Source of the DNA: Pirellulaceae bacterium
GTDB lineage: Bacteria > Planctomycetota > Planctomycetia > Pirellulales > Pirellulaceae
Length of the DNA: 6,691 bases
Direction: 5' to 3'
Assembly (NCBI GenBank): GCA_020846515.1
Contig: JADLDX010000662.1
Coordinates: 1-6,691, forward strand
A program made the translations under genes and the position numbers. Positions 1 to 5,350 of the stretch are shown in pieces. Every line of letters begins with the position of its first letter. Positions within the stretch are counted from its first letter, which is position 1. Below the pieces are notes generated by a model, which saw only the letters and a program-made list of their open reading frames with translations, searched no databases and had not been told where the DNA came from.

Positions 1-3
1 AGG

Positions 4-39
4 CGACCCTCCCGCTGCTACGCAGCAGGAGGGTTAGTT
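4..39 (-). repeat. 36-bp hairpin repeat downstream of module 1 (copy 1)
   Basis: This sequence is the exact reverse complement of 3763-3798 over 36 bases. Its core (7-33) is a hairpin: CCCTCC (7-12) pairs with GGAGGG (28-33), GCTGC (14-18) pairs with GCAGC (22-26), with one C/A mismatch and a TAC loop. TTAGTT and CGA flank the core. Read in the direction of the minus-strand lipoprotein gene it lies about 30 bases past the stop codon, the same relative position and sense as the second copy. It could be a 3'-end RNA structure (termination or mRNA protection) or a REP-like dispersed repeat. There is no T-run after it, so it is not a classical intrinsic terminator. Confidence 0.85.
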
Positions 40-63
40 CCCGCGGCTGCGCAGCGGGAGGGG
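40..63 (-). repeat. Second GC-rich hairpin next to the module 1 stop codon
   Basis: A palindromic core GCTGCGCAGC (46-55) is flanked by CCCGC (40-44) and a GCGGG stretch (54-58), followed by a further GGGAGGGG run. Alternative pairings compete, so the exact fold is uncertain. It lies between the lipoprotein stop (71-73, minus strand) and the 36-bp repeat. Module 2 also has a hairpin at the corresponding place (3738-3769), though with a different sequence. The CCCTCCCGC vocabulary is shared with the other hairpins in the window. Confidence 0.55.
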
Positions 64-70
64 AAGTCAG

Positions 71-601
71 CTACTCGAGCGTTAGATCAATTGTGTTGCT
101 GCTATCTTTTACCTCGACCTTCAGTGGCGTCGTACTTTGCGCAGCGTATTTGGCGGGGACCAGTTGTTTTGGCTTGGGGGCTTTCTTATTGGCGTTGTCC
201 GCCGATTGCTTCATGCTCAAGTCTTCGCCTGTCACGGGATCGAAACCTAAGTCGGCTGGCGCAACTTCGGGGCCGGCGTCAAGCTTATTGATGATCACAC
301 TGTAACTGCCCGGTAGTGCACCAGGCGAATCGAGTGTGTAGAGTTCGTAGCTTCCGTCGGGTTTTGTGACGGCCGTCGCGGGACGACCTTCACCCGTACT
401 GACAAAGGATACCGTGGCACCATCCACTGGTTTGCCTTGATACTTTACCACCCCGCGCACTGGGTAAAGACCAGGGATGCCGCCGCCGGAACATCCCATC
501 ACGAACATGGCACCAAGACATAAGTAAGTCCATGCTTGCCGGCAACGGTGGCTGTGAGGCCACATGTCTCGAAATGGCTGATTGTGAATTCGGAATGTCA
601 T
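71..601 (-). CDS. Small lipoprotein with carboxypeptidase-regulatory-like domain (module 1)
   Basis: The 176-residue product begins with a basic stretch and a hydrophobic segment ending in the lipobox V34-M35-G36-C37, so it should be lipidated on Cys37. From about residue 46 there is a beta-sandwich domain of the carboxypeptidase-regulatory/transthyretin-like type: VRGVVKYQGKPVDGATVSF, then a KPDGSYEL turn and a PGSYSVII strand. The C-terminus (VKDSSNTIDLTL) matches the end of the module 2 lipoprotein (VTDSRNVIDFAL). Such proteins are typical partners of DUF1559 genes in planctomycetes; their function is unknown. The start is ambiguous. ATG at 601 gives a long 36-residue leader with a weak GGA nearby; ATG at 565-563 (residue 13) gives a more usual 24-residue lipoprotein signal. 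It lies 69 bases downstream of the frameshifted DUF1559 gene and is itself intact, so a co-transcribed partner could still be made. Confidence 0.88.
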   Translation of the reverse strand: MTFRIHNQPFRDMWPHSHRCRQAWTYLCLGAMFVMGCSGGGIPGLYPVRGVVKYQGKPVDGATVSFVSTGEGRPATAVTKPDGSYELYTLDSPGALPGSYSVIINKLDAGPEVAPADLGFDPVTGEDLSMKQSADNANKKAPKPKQLVPAKYAAQSTTPLKVEVKDSSNTIDLTLE

Positions 602-670
602 GTTCTGTCCAAGTGCTATTCAGGAACGCTGGAAACAACACACAGGCTTGCGCACTGGTGAACGCTTGGC

Positions 671-1770
671 TTATTGCCATGGGCCGGGAACTTCGCCGCC
701 CGCGACCGTACCCAGTGACCCCCAGACCCCGTAGTTTCGATTGGGCAGTACGCCATAGTTACCGCAGTCGATCGTTTCACTGATAAAGTGGACGCTGCCA
801 TCGGCCATGCAGATGTTGACGCCGCCCGTATGCTGGCTACTGAGCGAAAATAGACCCGATGAGTTGCTGTGATTGACGTTGTTGATCTCATAACACGATG
901 GACCGTTGGGCGGCAGAATCGTATTAAAGCCGCCCCAGTGTGGATGACCAAAGGCCCACAGTTCACTGGCGGGGAACGTCCCTGACACGGTGCCGGAAAT
1001 GTATTTCTTTCCACGCGCGGTGGCTAAACATATCGTGGGATTGTCCCGTAAGGCTGTCGCGGAAAAGGGATACACGGCCAGACCAATCGTGGTCCTGGGC
1101 GTAACGGCCGCATTAATTGCGCCTTGCGCCCCGCCGTCACCATGTCCTTTTTCACCGATGGCAATCGTGTTACTAGTTCCGTCGATAATATCAGAGAAGC
1201 CTTTGTGCACGCCGCGACCTACGCATCCATTAGCTGTGGTTGCACCAATCGAACCGTAGCTGAAAAGACCGTCGGTGACGTTGTTATAGTTGTTGACAAT
1301 CGTTGTCCCCATACTGAAATGGTAAGAGCGCAGGGGCTGATTGGTGTATCTCGCATTGGTCGTCGGTGACGCAGAAGGACAAATCAAGCTTGGCACTGTG
1401 CCGAACCACACGGCACCGACCGCCGAGTTCTCATAGGGGTTTAATGGAATATTTGCCCTCTCCAATTCCGCTCGCGGCCCCTGCTCAAAGAAAGACAGCA
1501 TGGAAACAATTCCGTGATAATCTCCGCACCGATTTGAAGGGTTATTGCGTCCTCCGCGTAGGTACGGAAACTTTTTGTGCGCATCGTGATAATTGTGTAG
1601 AGCCAAACCTATCTGCTTCAAATTGTTACTGCACTGCATGCGTCGCGCGGCTTCGCGAGCCGATTGCACAGCGGGTAACAATAGCCCACGAGAATTCCAA
1701 TAATTGCAATCACCACCAACAACTCAACCAATGTGAATGCGGAACATCTAGACTGCCAACGTATCTTCAT
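671..1770 (-). pseudogene. Frameshifted DUF1559 prepilin-like protein (module 1)
   Basis: Starting at ATG 1770-1768, with GGGAGAG upstream, the reading gives [18 protein letters not shown]... through residue 29 (Gly). Then one base is missing relative to the two intact paralogues, which read GLLLPAV here. In the original frame translation stops at a TGA at 1620-1618 after 50 codons. In the shifted frame an uninterrupted reading continues from CTA (1684-1682) to the TAA at 671. Restored, the protein would be 366 residues: prepilin-like signal and hydrophobic helix (about 12-32), the [16 protein letters not shown] block, a LICPSA motif, the [11 protein letters not shown] block, and H-X9-DG near residue 314 ([12 protein letters not shown]). 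All other DUF1559 landmarks are intact, so the damage is recent or is a sequencing error. A TTG at 1681-1679 opens the downstream frame, but it would remove the membrane signal and has no ribosome binding site. Confidence 0.85.
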
Positions 1771-2221
1771 CGCTGCTCTCCCAAATCTCGAATCGCCAGG
1801 TAGACGCTGTTACTGAAGAACTAAATCAACACGAAAAAGCATGAGATTGAGAGGGTGCGACGAGTGCGACTATAGGTGGGTTGGCACAGGTCAAAATTTG
1901 TTAACCAAAGCCCCAGTTGGTGAGGGTGGGTGTGGCCCCCATGTCCCGGCTCGGGTAAGCAGGCAGGGGCAAAAGATTCAATGGGCAGTGAAAATAACGT
2001 AGCTCAATCTCTCGCAAACCGTAATATAACGCTGTCTCAAGTCACGTCAAATTTTTAAAGCTGCCACCTGAGCGTTCCGTCGCCTTCTTTACGGAAAGAC
2101 TTCAGTGGATTACGGGGATCTTGAGTCGCAGCGATTGACTTGGTGGGTAAGCTCTGCTCCATTAGCGACTTCTTATCTACACATCGTTCGATGAATTCCT
2201 GATTCTAGGGAGCCGGCTATC
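1771..2221. other. 451-base divergent intergenic region between modules 1 and 2
   Basis: No convincing gene is present. The region must hold promoters for both divergently transcribed modules, but none is strong by eye. On the minus strand TATAGT (1874-1869) has TTGACC (1894-1889) upstream, but only 14 bases separate them. On the plus strand TTGACT (2135-2140) has no good -10 at the normal distance. A small stem, TTCCGT (2075-2080) with ACGGAA (2091-2096) and a 10-base loop, lies in the probable module 2 leader. AGGGAG at 2207-2212, 9 bases before ATG 2222, is the module 2 ribosome binding site. A G-rich tract lies at 1919-1935. Confidence 0.5.
1776..1782 (-). promoter_or_regulatory. Ribosome binding site for the module 1 DUF1559 gene
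   Basis: On the minus strand GGGAGAG lies 5 bases before the ATG at 1770-1768 (7 bases when measured from GGAG). This purine-rich site supports that ATG as the true start and therefore supports the frameshift reading, because the downstream frame has no comparable start signal. Confidence 0.6.
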
Positions 2222-3226
2222 ATGAAGAAGCGGTCAGCCTTTACGTTGGTGGAGTTGCTAGTGGTCATTGCGATCATCGGCATTCTTGTCGGGTTGCTCT
2301 TACCGGCTGTTCAAGCGGCGCGTGAGGCGGCCAGACGAATGCAATGCAGCAACAACCTGAAACAATTGGGGCTGTCATTGCTGAATTACGAGTCAACGCA
2401 CAAGCGTTTCCCGATTGGTTTTTTAGATACGGCAGCCACAGGCAATCTGTTATACGATGGCGGTTGGTCCTGGGCTTCGGCTGTTTTGCCTGCGATGGAG
2501 CAGACGGCCTTATATAATACGCTCGACTTGCGTTTTCATCCTTACGGGACAGGTGGAGATCCGGCTGGTCGCAATCTAGCGGCCATGGCCAAGGTTGTGC
2601 CAACCTTTCGCTGCCCTTCGGATATATCTCCATTAACGGTTGGCAACAATGGAGGTAACGCCAATGGTACGGCTGCCATTGCCATTAGCAGTTATTGCGG
2701 TGTGTTGGGAGCGTTTGACGGACAGTGGTGCCAGGTTTCTGGAACTACCAACATTAAAGGTGTTCGCAATCATGGCTTGTTGGTCGTCAACGACTCCCGC
2801 CGGATCTCTGAGGTAACCGACGGTACCTCCAATGCATTCGCCGTTGGGGAAGTTTCATGGCGACCGCTTGAGGGTGGTGAAGGCTCGCAACGCCAATATA
2901 TCCTCGGAAATATTACGACAAACGGTGGCCCGCTGTGTACCAATTCTGGCCCAGCCAACAATGGCGGCCATCTACACTTGCGCGCCACCAGGCATAAATT
3001 AAATGGCCCAATAGCCACCGGCGAAAAGCAAAAGGCCTTTCATAGCTACCACACTGGTGGCGCTCAGTTTGTTTTTGTCGACGGTTCGGTGCATTTCATC
3101 AGCGACAGCATCGAGCATACCAATACAAACTTTACGGACCCTGGTATCACTCAGAGTGGTCCATATGGTCTCTATCAGAAAATGGGCTCGATCAACGATG
3201 GGGCCACGATCAATATTGAATTGTAG
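2222..3226 (+). CDS. DUF1559 prepilin-like protein with H-X9-DG motif (module 2)
   Basis: The 334-residue product is full length for the family. It starts [15 protein letters not shown]: a short basic leader, a type IV prepilin-like cleavage/methylation site with Ala6 at the -1 position, Phe7 at +1 and Glu11 at +5, then a hydrophobic helix to about residue 28. The family block [20 protein letters not shown] follows (residues 26-45). Further landmarks are FRCPSD in the middle, the DGTSNAFAVGE block, and the C-terminal H277-X9-D287-G288 (HTGGAQFVFVDG). In related proteins the N-terminus is expected to be inserted in the inner membrane and processed by a prepilin peptidase, with the rest outside the cytoplasm. 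Planctomycetes carry many paralogues and their role is unknown. AGGGAG 9 bases upstream supports the start. The lipoprotein gene follows after 59 bases on the same strand. Confidence 0.95.
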   Translation: MKKRSAFTLVELLVVIAIIGILVGLLLPAVQAAREAARRMQCSNNLKQLGLSLLNYESTHKRFPIGFLDTAATGNLLYDGGWSWASAVLPAMEQTALYNTLDLRFHPYGTGGDPAGRNLAAMAKVVPTFRCPSDISPLTVGNNGGNANGTAAIAISSYCGVLGAFDGQWCQVSGTTNIKGVRNHGLLVVNDSRRISEVTDGTSNAFAVGEVSWRPLEGGEGSQRQYILGNITTNGGPLCTNSGPANNGGHLHLRATRHKLNGPIATGEKQKAFHSYHTGGAQFVFVDGSVHFISDSIEHTNTNFTDPGITQSGPYGLYQKMGSINDGATINIEL

Positions 3227-3285
3227 GTATTGCTTGGTGGTCTTGGTCGGTAGTCGCCTTTATAGATGGAAAGACGAGCAACTAT

Positions 3286-3738
3286 ATGCATGGCAAGCGT
3301 CGCCTTGGCGGTGGGTACTTGAGCATGGTGAGCTTGGGTTTGTTGAGCCTGAGTATGCTGAGTTTGGTGGGCTGTGGTTCCGACGGCCCAAAGCTAGTCG
3401 AGGTGACGGGGACGGTCACTTTGGATGGCCAGCCGGTGCCGGGAGCGATCGTGATATTTAATCCCGACTTTCCAGGCGGCTCGAATTCACTTGGCAAGAC
3501 AGACGGGCAAGGCAAGTATCGTTTAGAATTCTCGCAAGATAAAAAAGGGGCGATGATCGGCAAACATGTTGTCGAAATCACCACCAAAAAAATCGCTGCC
3601 AGTGACATGCCCGATACGGGCGAAGCCGTCTCGCTCGAATATGTCGCTATTCCAGCCAAGTACCGCAAACGCGGTTCGCTGACGGCAGAAGTAACCGATA
3701 GCCGCAACGTCATCGACTTTGCCTTGGTAAGCCAATAG
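3286..3738 (+). CDS. Small lipoprotein with carboxypeptidase-regulatory-like domain (module 2)
   Basis: The 150-residue product has a signal peptide rich in Leu, Ser and Gly ending in the lipobox L27-V28-G29-C30, predicting a lipid-anchored protein. The mature part begins VEVTGTVTLDGQPVPGAIVIF, a typical first strand pair of the carboxypeptidase-regulatory/transthyretin-like fold, followed by a KTDGQGKYRLEF turn and the strand GKHVVEITTKK. The C-terminal SLTAEVTDSRNVIDFAL is shared with the module 1 lipoprotein and, as far as it is visible, with that of module 3 (GLTAEVESGK). The ribosome binding site is weak (GGAAAG about 14 bases before ATG 3286). An in-frame ATG at 3325 (residue 14) would also leave a workable, shorter signal peptide. 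It is probably co-transcribed with the upstream DUF1559 gene. The stop codon runs straight into a hairpin. Confidence 0.9.
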   Translation: MHGKRRLGGGYLSMVSLGLLSLSMLSLVGCGSDGPKLVEVTGTVTLDGQPVPGAIVIFNPDFPGGSNSLGKTDGQGKYRLEFSQDKKGAMIGKHVVEITTKKIAASDMPDTGEAVSLEYVAIPAKYRKRGSLTAEVTDSRNVIDFALVSQ

Positions 3739-3769
3739 TTAGTTCGCTGCTGCGCATCAGCAAACTAAC
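3738..3769 (+). repeat. Imperfect hairpin starting at the module 2 stop codon
   Basis: GTTAGTT (3738-3744) pairs with AACTAAC (3763-3769) and GCTG (3746-3749) pairs with CAGC (3758-3761). Single mismatches interrupt the stem, and TGCGCA (3751-3756) is at the tip. The last base of the TAG stop codon is the first base of the stem. The right arm overlaps the start of the 36-bp repeat, so this hairpin and the next compete for or share the AACTAAC segment. Confidence 0.75.
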
Positions 3770-3798
3770 CCTCCTGCTGCGTAGCAGCGGGAGGGTCG
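3763..3798 (+). repeat. 36-bp hairpin repeat downstream of module 2 (copy 2)
   Basis: This is the exact reverse complement of 4-39. The hairpin core is 3769-3795: CCCTCC (3769-3774) with GGAGGG (3790-3795), GCTGC (3776-3780) with GCAGC (3784-3788), one T/G pair, and a GTA loop. It is flanked by AACTAA and TCG. It begins about 25 bases after the module 2 lipoprotein stop. Because module 1 is on the opposite strand, both copies have the same orientation relative to transcription of their module. The following bases (ACCCGCGG versus CCT) differ, so the exact match ends at TCG. Confidence 0.9.
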
Positions 3799-3891
3799 AC
3801 CCGCGGCAGCGTGGGCGGGGAGGGCAGGCCTCGACTAACCAAGCTTGAAGTATTCGCTGCGAACTCGTCTGTGCGGCGCACGCACCCTCCC

Positions 3892-3923
3892 CGAAAAAAC
3901 AGGCTTATGCGCCTGTTTTTTCG
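3892..3923 (+). terminator. Intrinsic (rho-independent) terminator, potentially bidirectional
   Basis: A perfect 13-bp stem is formed by CGAAAAAACAGGC (3892-3904) and GCCTGTTTTTTCG (3911-3923), with a 6-base loop TTATGC. The GC core CAGGC/GCCTG followed by six T residues is the standard form on the plus strand. The six A residues on the left side make it equally good on the minus strand. It lies 153 bases after the module 2 lipoprotein stop and 155 bases before the DUF2330 start. It therefore most likely ends the module 2 transcript and insulates the next gene. Confidence 0.8.
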
Positions 3924-3924
3924 A

Positions 3925-3950
3925 CCCTCCCGGACGCTGCGCTGGGAGGG
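3925..3950. repeat. Degenerate CCCTCCC/GGGAGGG hairpin
   Basis: CCCTCCC (3925-3931) pairs perfectly with GGGAGGG (3944-3950) around a 12-base interior containing GCTGCGCT. It resembles the core of the 36-bp repeat, but the inner stem has decayed. It begins one base after the terminator and may be an older copy of the same element. Confidence 0.65.
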
Positions 3951-3954
3951 GTAG

Positions 3955-3984
3955 TTCTGCTGCTGCTGCGCAGCAGCAGCAGAA
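3955..3984. repeat. Perfect 30-bp palindrome built of CTG/CAG triplets
   Basis: TTCTGCTGCTGCTGC (3955-3969) is followed directly by its exact reverse complement (3970-3984), leaving no unpaired loop bases in the symmetric form. Each arm has four CTG (or CAG) units. It sits in the 5' region of the DUF2330 gene, 94 bases before its ATG, and could form a strong RNA hairpin or a DNA cruciform. Triplet-repeat palindromes are prone to slippage, so its length may vary between strains. Confidence 0.85.
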
Positions 3985-4008
3985 ACTTATTCGGGAACTG
4001 TCTTCTCC

Positions 4009-4027
4009 AAAGGCTCGTCTAGCCTTT
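4009..4027 (+). other. Small hairpin in the DUF2330 leader
   Basis: AAAGGCT (4009-4015) pairs with AGCCTTT (4021-4027) around the loop CGTCT. The three T residues belong to the stem and are followed by AAACCG, so this is not a good intrinsic terminator in the plus direction. It may be a leader structure or be without function. Confidence 0.4.
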
Positions 4028-4078
4028 AAACCGATTGTTTGTGCCTGATGCTGCCCGAATTTTCAGTGGAGACGTGAC

Positions 4079-5203
4079 ATGCAGATCTGCAAATGTGGGT
4101 TGGTGGTCTATCTCGTACTTCTCATTTCCGTCCCTGGTCGCTTATCTTTGCTTCACGCCTGCTGCCCGGCCTTTGCCCGCGGTGACGATGTCAAGATTGC
4201 GGACCAGAACATCTTGATCGTGTGGGATCCGGAAACGAAAGTCGAGCACTTCGTACGCGAAGCTGGTTTCAAACAGCACCGCTCAGGCGAAGACACGGCG
4301 CAGTCTGATAGTAATCCGGCCAGCAATTTCGGCTTTTTGGTTCCCTCGCCTACGCAGCCCAAAATTGAAGCCGCCAGTGCAGAAGTCTTTACCAGGCTCG
4401 CCGAACAAATTCGCCCGCGGATTGATCATCAAGACAAGTGGCAGGTCGTCCCCACTGCTCTCCTCGCCTGGCCATTTCTGCTGTTGAAAGAGCAGAGGAT
4501 GATGACCTCTGCTCCCGCTGCCGGATTTGTTCAACTGCTGGAGCAAACGCAGGTAGCAGGGTATGACGTCGCGGTGCTCAAAGCCGATGATGCCACCGCG
4601 TTGAGTCAGTGGTTGGAGAGCCATGGTTATGATGCCAGGCCCAATCTGACAGAGTGGGCGGAGCCTTACGTTGCCAAAGGCTGGATCATCACGGCCTTCA
4701 AGTACTCGAGCCAATCGGATCATGTGGCGGCCGATGCAGTGCGCATGTCCTTTGAAACCGATCGGCCCATCTTTCCCTACCGAGTCCCAGTTGACCAGAT
4801 TGCCCCACAGGGAAAAGGCAATCTGCTGAGAACCTATGTCGTTGGCCCTGGCCGTGCGAAAGGGACCCTAGGTGAAGGAACCGACGCAGCACCATGGAAC
4901 CAGTCACGAGTGCGCTATGCCCAGCAATTAAACTACGACGTTACCGCTCGACTCTTGCAAGACGCTGTGACTGATCAGCCAAACACGGCTAAACCAGACA
5001 AGTGGTTAACCGCCTTCGACGACCGCACCTGGCCCTCTGGTACACAGGACCTCTGGTTTGACTTCGACCAAAACTCGACACCTGTACAGGAGGTCAAATT
5101 GGTTGTTTCCCGTCACCAGTTTTTCATCCCACTAGATCTGATTGCCTTCGCCGGTGTAGTAGTCATCTTCATTCGCCGAAGACGCCGAAGGGTGGAGCTC
5201 TGA
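4079..5203 (+). CDS. DUF2330 family secreted protein with C-terminal membrane anchor
   Basis: The 374-residue product has an N-terminal signal sequence (about 1-27) ending at HACCPAFA. Mature features match my memory of DUF2330 proteins: the ACCPA start, ADQNILIVWDPETKVEHFVRE (about 41-61), and the signature FGFLVPSPTQP (84-94). The function of the family is unknown. A stretch rich in Ser, Asp and Asn lies between Phe64 and Phe84. Near the C-terminus a hydrophobic segment (about 350-365) is followed by six arginines (366-371) and VEL. This arrangement predicts a protein exposed outside the cytoplasm and held by a single C-terminal helix with a positively charged cytoplasmic tail. GTGGAG (4066-4071), 7 bases before the ATG, supports the start. 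It appears to be its own transcription unit, with a terminator upstream and a candidate promoter for the next module downstream. A functional link to the flanking DUF1559 modules is not shown. Confidence 0.85.
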   Translation: MQICKCGLVVYLVLLISVPGRLSLLHACCPAFARGDDVKIADQNILIVWDPETKVEHFVREAGFKQHRSGEDTAQSDSNPASNFGFLVPSPTQPKIEAASAEVFTRLAEQIRPRIDHQDKWQVVPTALLAWPFLLLKEQRMMTSAPAAGFVQLLEQTQVAGYDVAVLKADDATALSQWLESHGYDARPNLTEWAEPYVAKGWIITAFKYSSQSDHVAADAVRMSFETDRPIFPYRVPVDQIAPQGKGNLLRTYVVGPGRAKGTLGEGTDAAPWNQSRVRYAQQLNYDVTARLLQDAVTDQPNTAKPDKWLTAFDDRTWPSGTQDLWFDFDQNSTPVQEVKLVVSRHQFFIPLDLIAFAGVVVIFIRRRRRRVEL

Positions 5204-5247
5204 ATGAAAGCACATTAAGCCAGCCATTTTGGCCAGGCGTACAGCAA

Positions 5248-5276
5248 TTGCGAAGCATTTGGGCTTTGAATACAAT
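5248..5276 (+). promoter_or_regulatory. Candidate sigma-70-type promoter for module 3
   Basis: TTGCGA (5248-5253) and TACAAT (5271-5276) are separated by exactly 17 bases. They match the -35 and -10 consensus at 4 of 6 and 5 of 6 positions. Transcription would start near 5283, leaving a leader of about 68 bases before the TTG start at 5351. It is the best promoter-like pair I find in the window. Planctomycete promoters are poorly characterised, so this is a sequence match only. Confidence 0.5.
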
Positions 5277-5338
5277 ACGCTCACCCCTCATACTCCCAAC
5301 CCCAGCTAGCAAATTATATGTTCGCTCGTTGATTTTTT

Positions 5339-5343
5339 GGGAG
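5339..5343 (+). promoter_or_regulatory. Ribosome binding site that decides a TTG start
   Basis: GGGAG lies 7 bases before the TTG at 5351. The nearest upstream in-frame ATG (5318) runs into a TGA after four codons. There is no in-frame ATG between 5351 and the conserved AFTLVE segment. The site therefore supports TTG as the start codon. Confidence 0.65.
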
Positions 5344-5350
5344 TTCTATT

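Larger units (their letters stand above)
3739..4078. other. 340-base non-coding hairpin cluster between module 2 and the DUF2330 gene
   Basis: No gene is credible here; open frames crossing the region lack ribosome binding sites and family features. Instead there are consecutive stem-loops: 3738-3769, 3769-3795, a weaker one (CCCGC 3800-3804 with GCGGG 3815-3819), the terminator at 3892-3923, 3925-3950, the palindrome at 3955-3984, and 4009-4027. The words ACCCTCC (3768-3774, 3884-3890, 3924-3930) and ACTAACC (3764-3770, 3834-3840) recur, suggesting repeated copying and decay of one hairpin family. The DUF2330 promoter is not evident but should lie in the last 90 bases or so. Confidence 0.7.

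Noticed and set aside
671..1681. Taking the TTG at 1681-1679 as the real start of a 336-residue module 1 protein
   Set aside because: It would begin at LPAVQSAR and lose the prepilin signal, which is present just upstream one frame over with a good ribosome binding site. The frameshift explanation fits all the evidence.
1366..1803. 145-codon plus-strand open frame opposite the module 1 DUF1559 gene
   Set aside because: It is antisense to a recognisable gene, has low-complexity Cys/His/Arg composition, no family features and no clear ribosome binding site.
1917..1936. G-quadruplex in the divergent spacer
   Set aside because: The G-runs are of length 2, 3, 3 and 2, allowing only a weak two-layer structure; there is no supporting context.
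3282..3713. 143-codon minus-strand open frame opposite the module 2 lipoprotein
   Set aside because: It mirrors a well-supported lipoprotein gene and has no signal or domain of its own.
4..3798. A composite transposon bounded by the 36-bp inverted repeats
   Set aside because: There is no transposase between the repeats, no visible target-site duplication (the left flank is cut by the window start), and the repeats are internally palindromic hairpins placed at gene 3' ends.
3764..3984. A CRISPR array in the repeat-rich interval
   Set aside because: The repeats differ in sequence and spacing, and there are no uniform spacers or cas genes.
3845..4048. 67-codon open frame across the hairpin cluster
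   Set aside because: It is translated straight through the terminator and the CTG palindrome (the latter giving Ala/Gln runs), so it is an artefact of the repeats.
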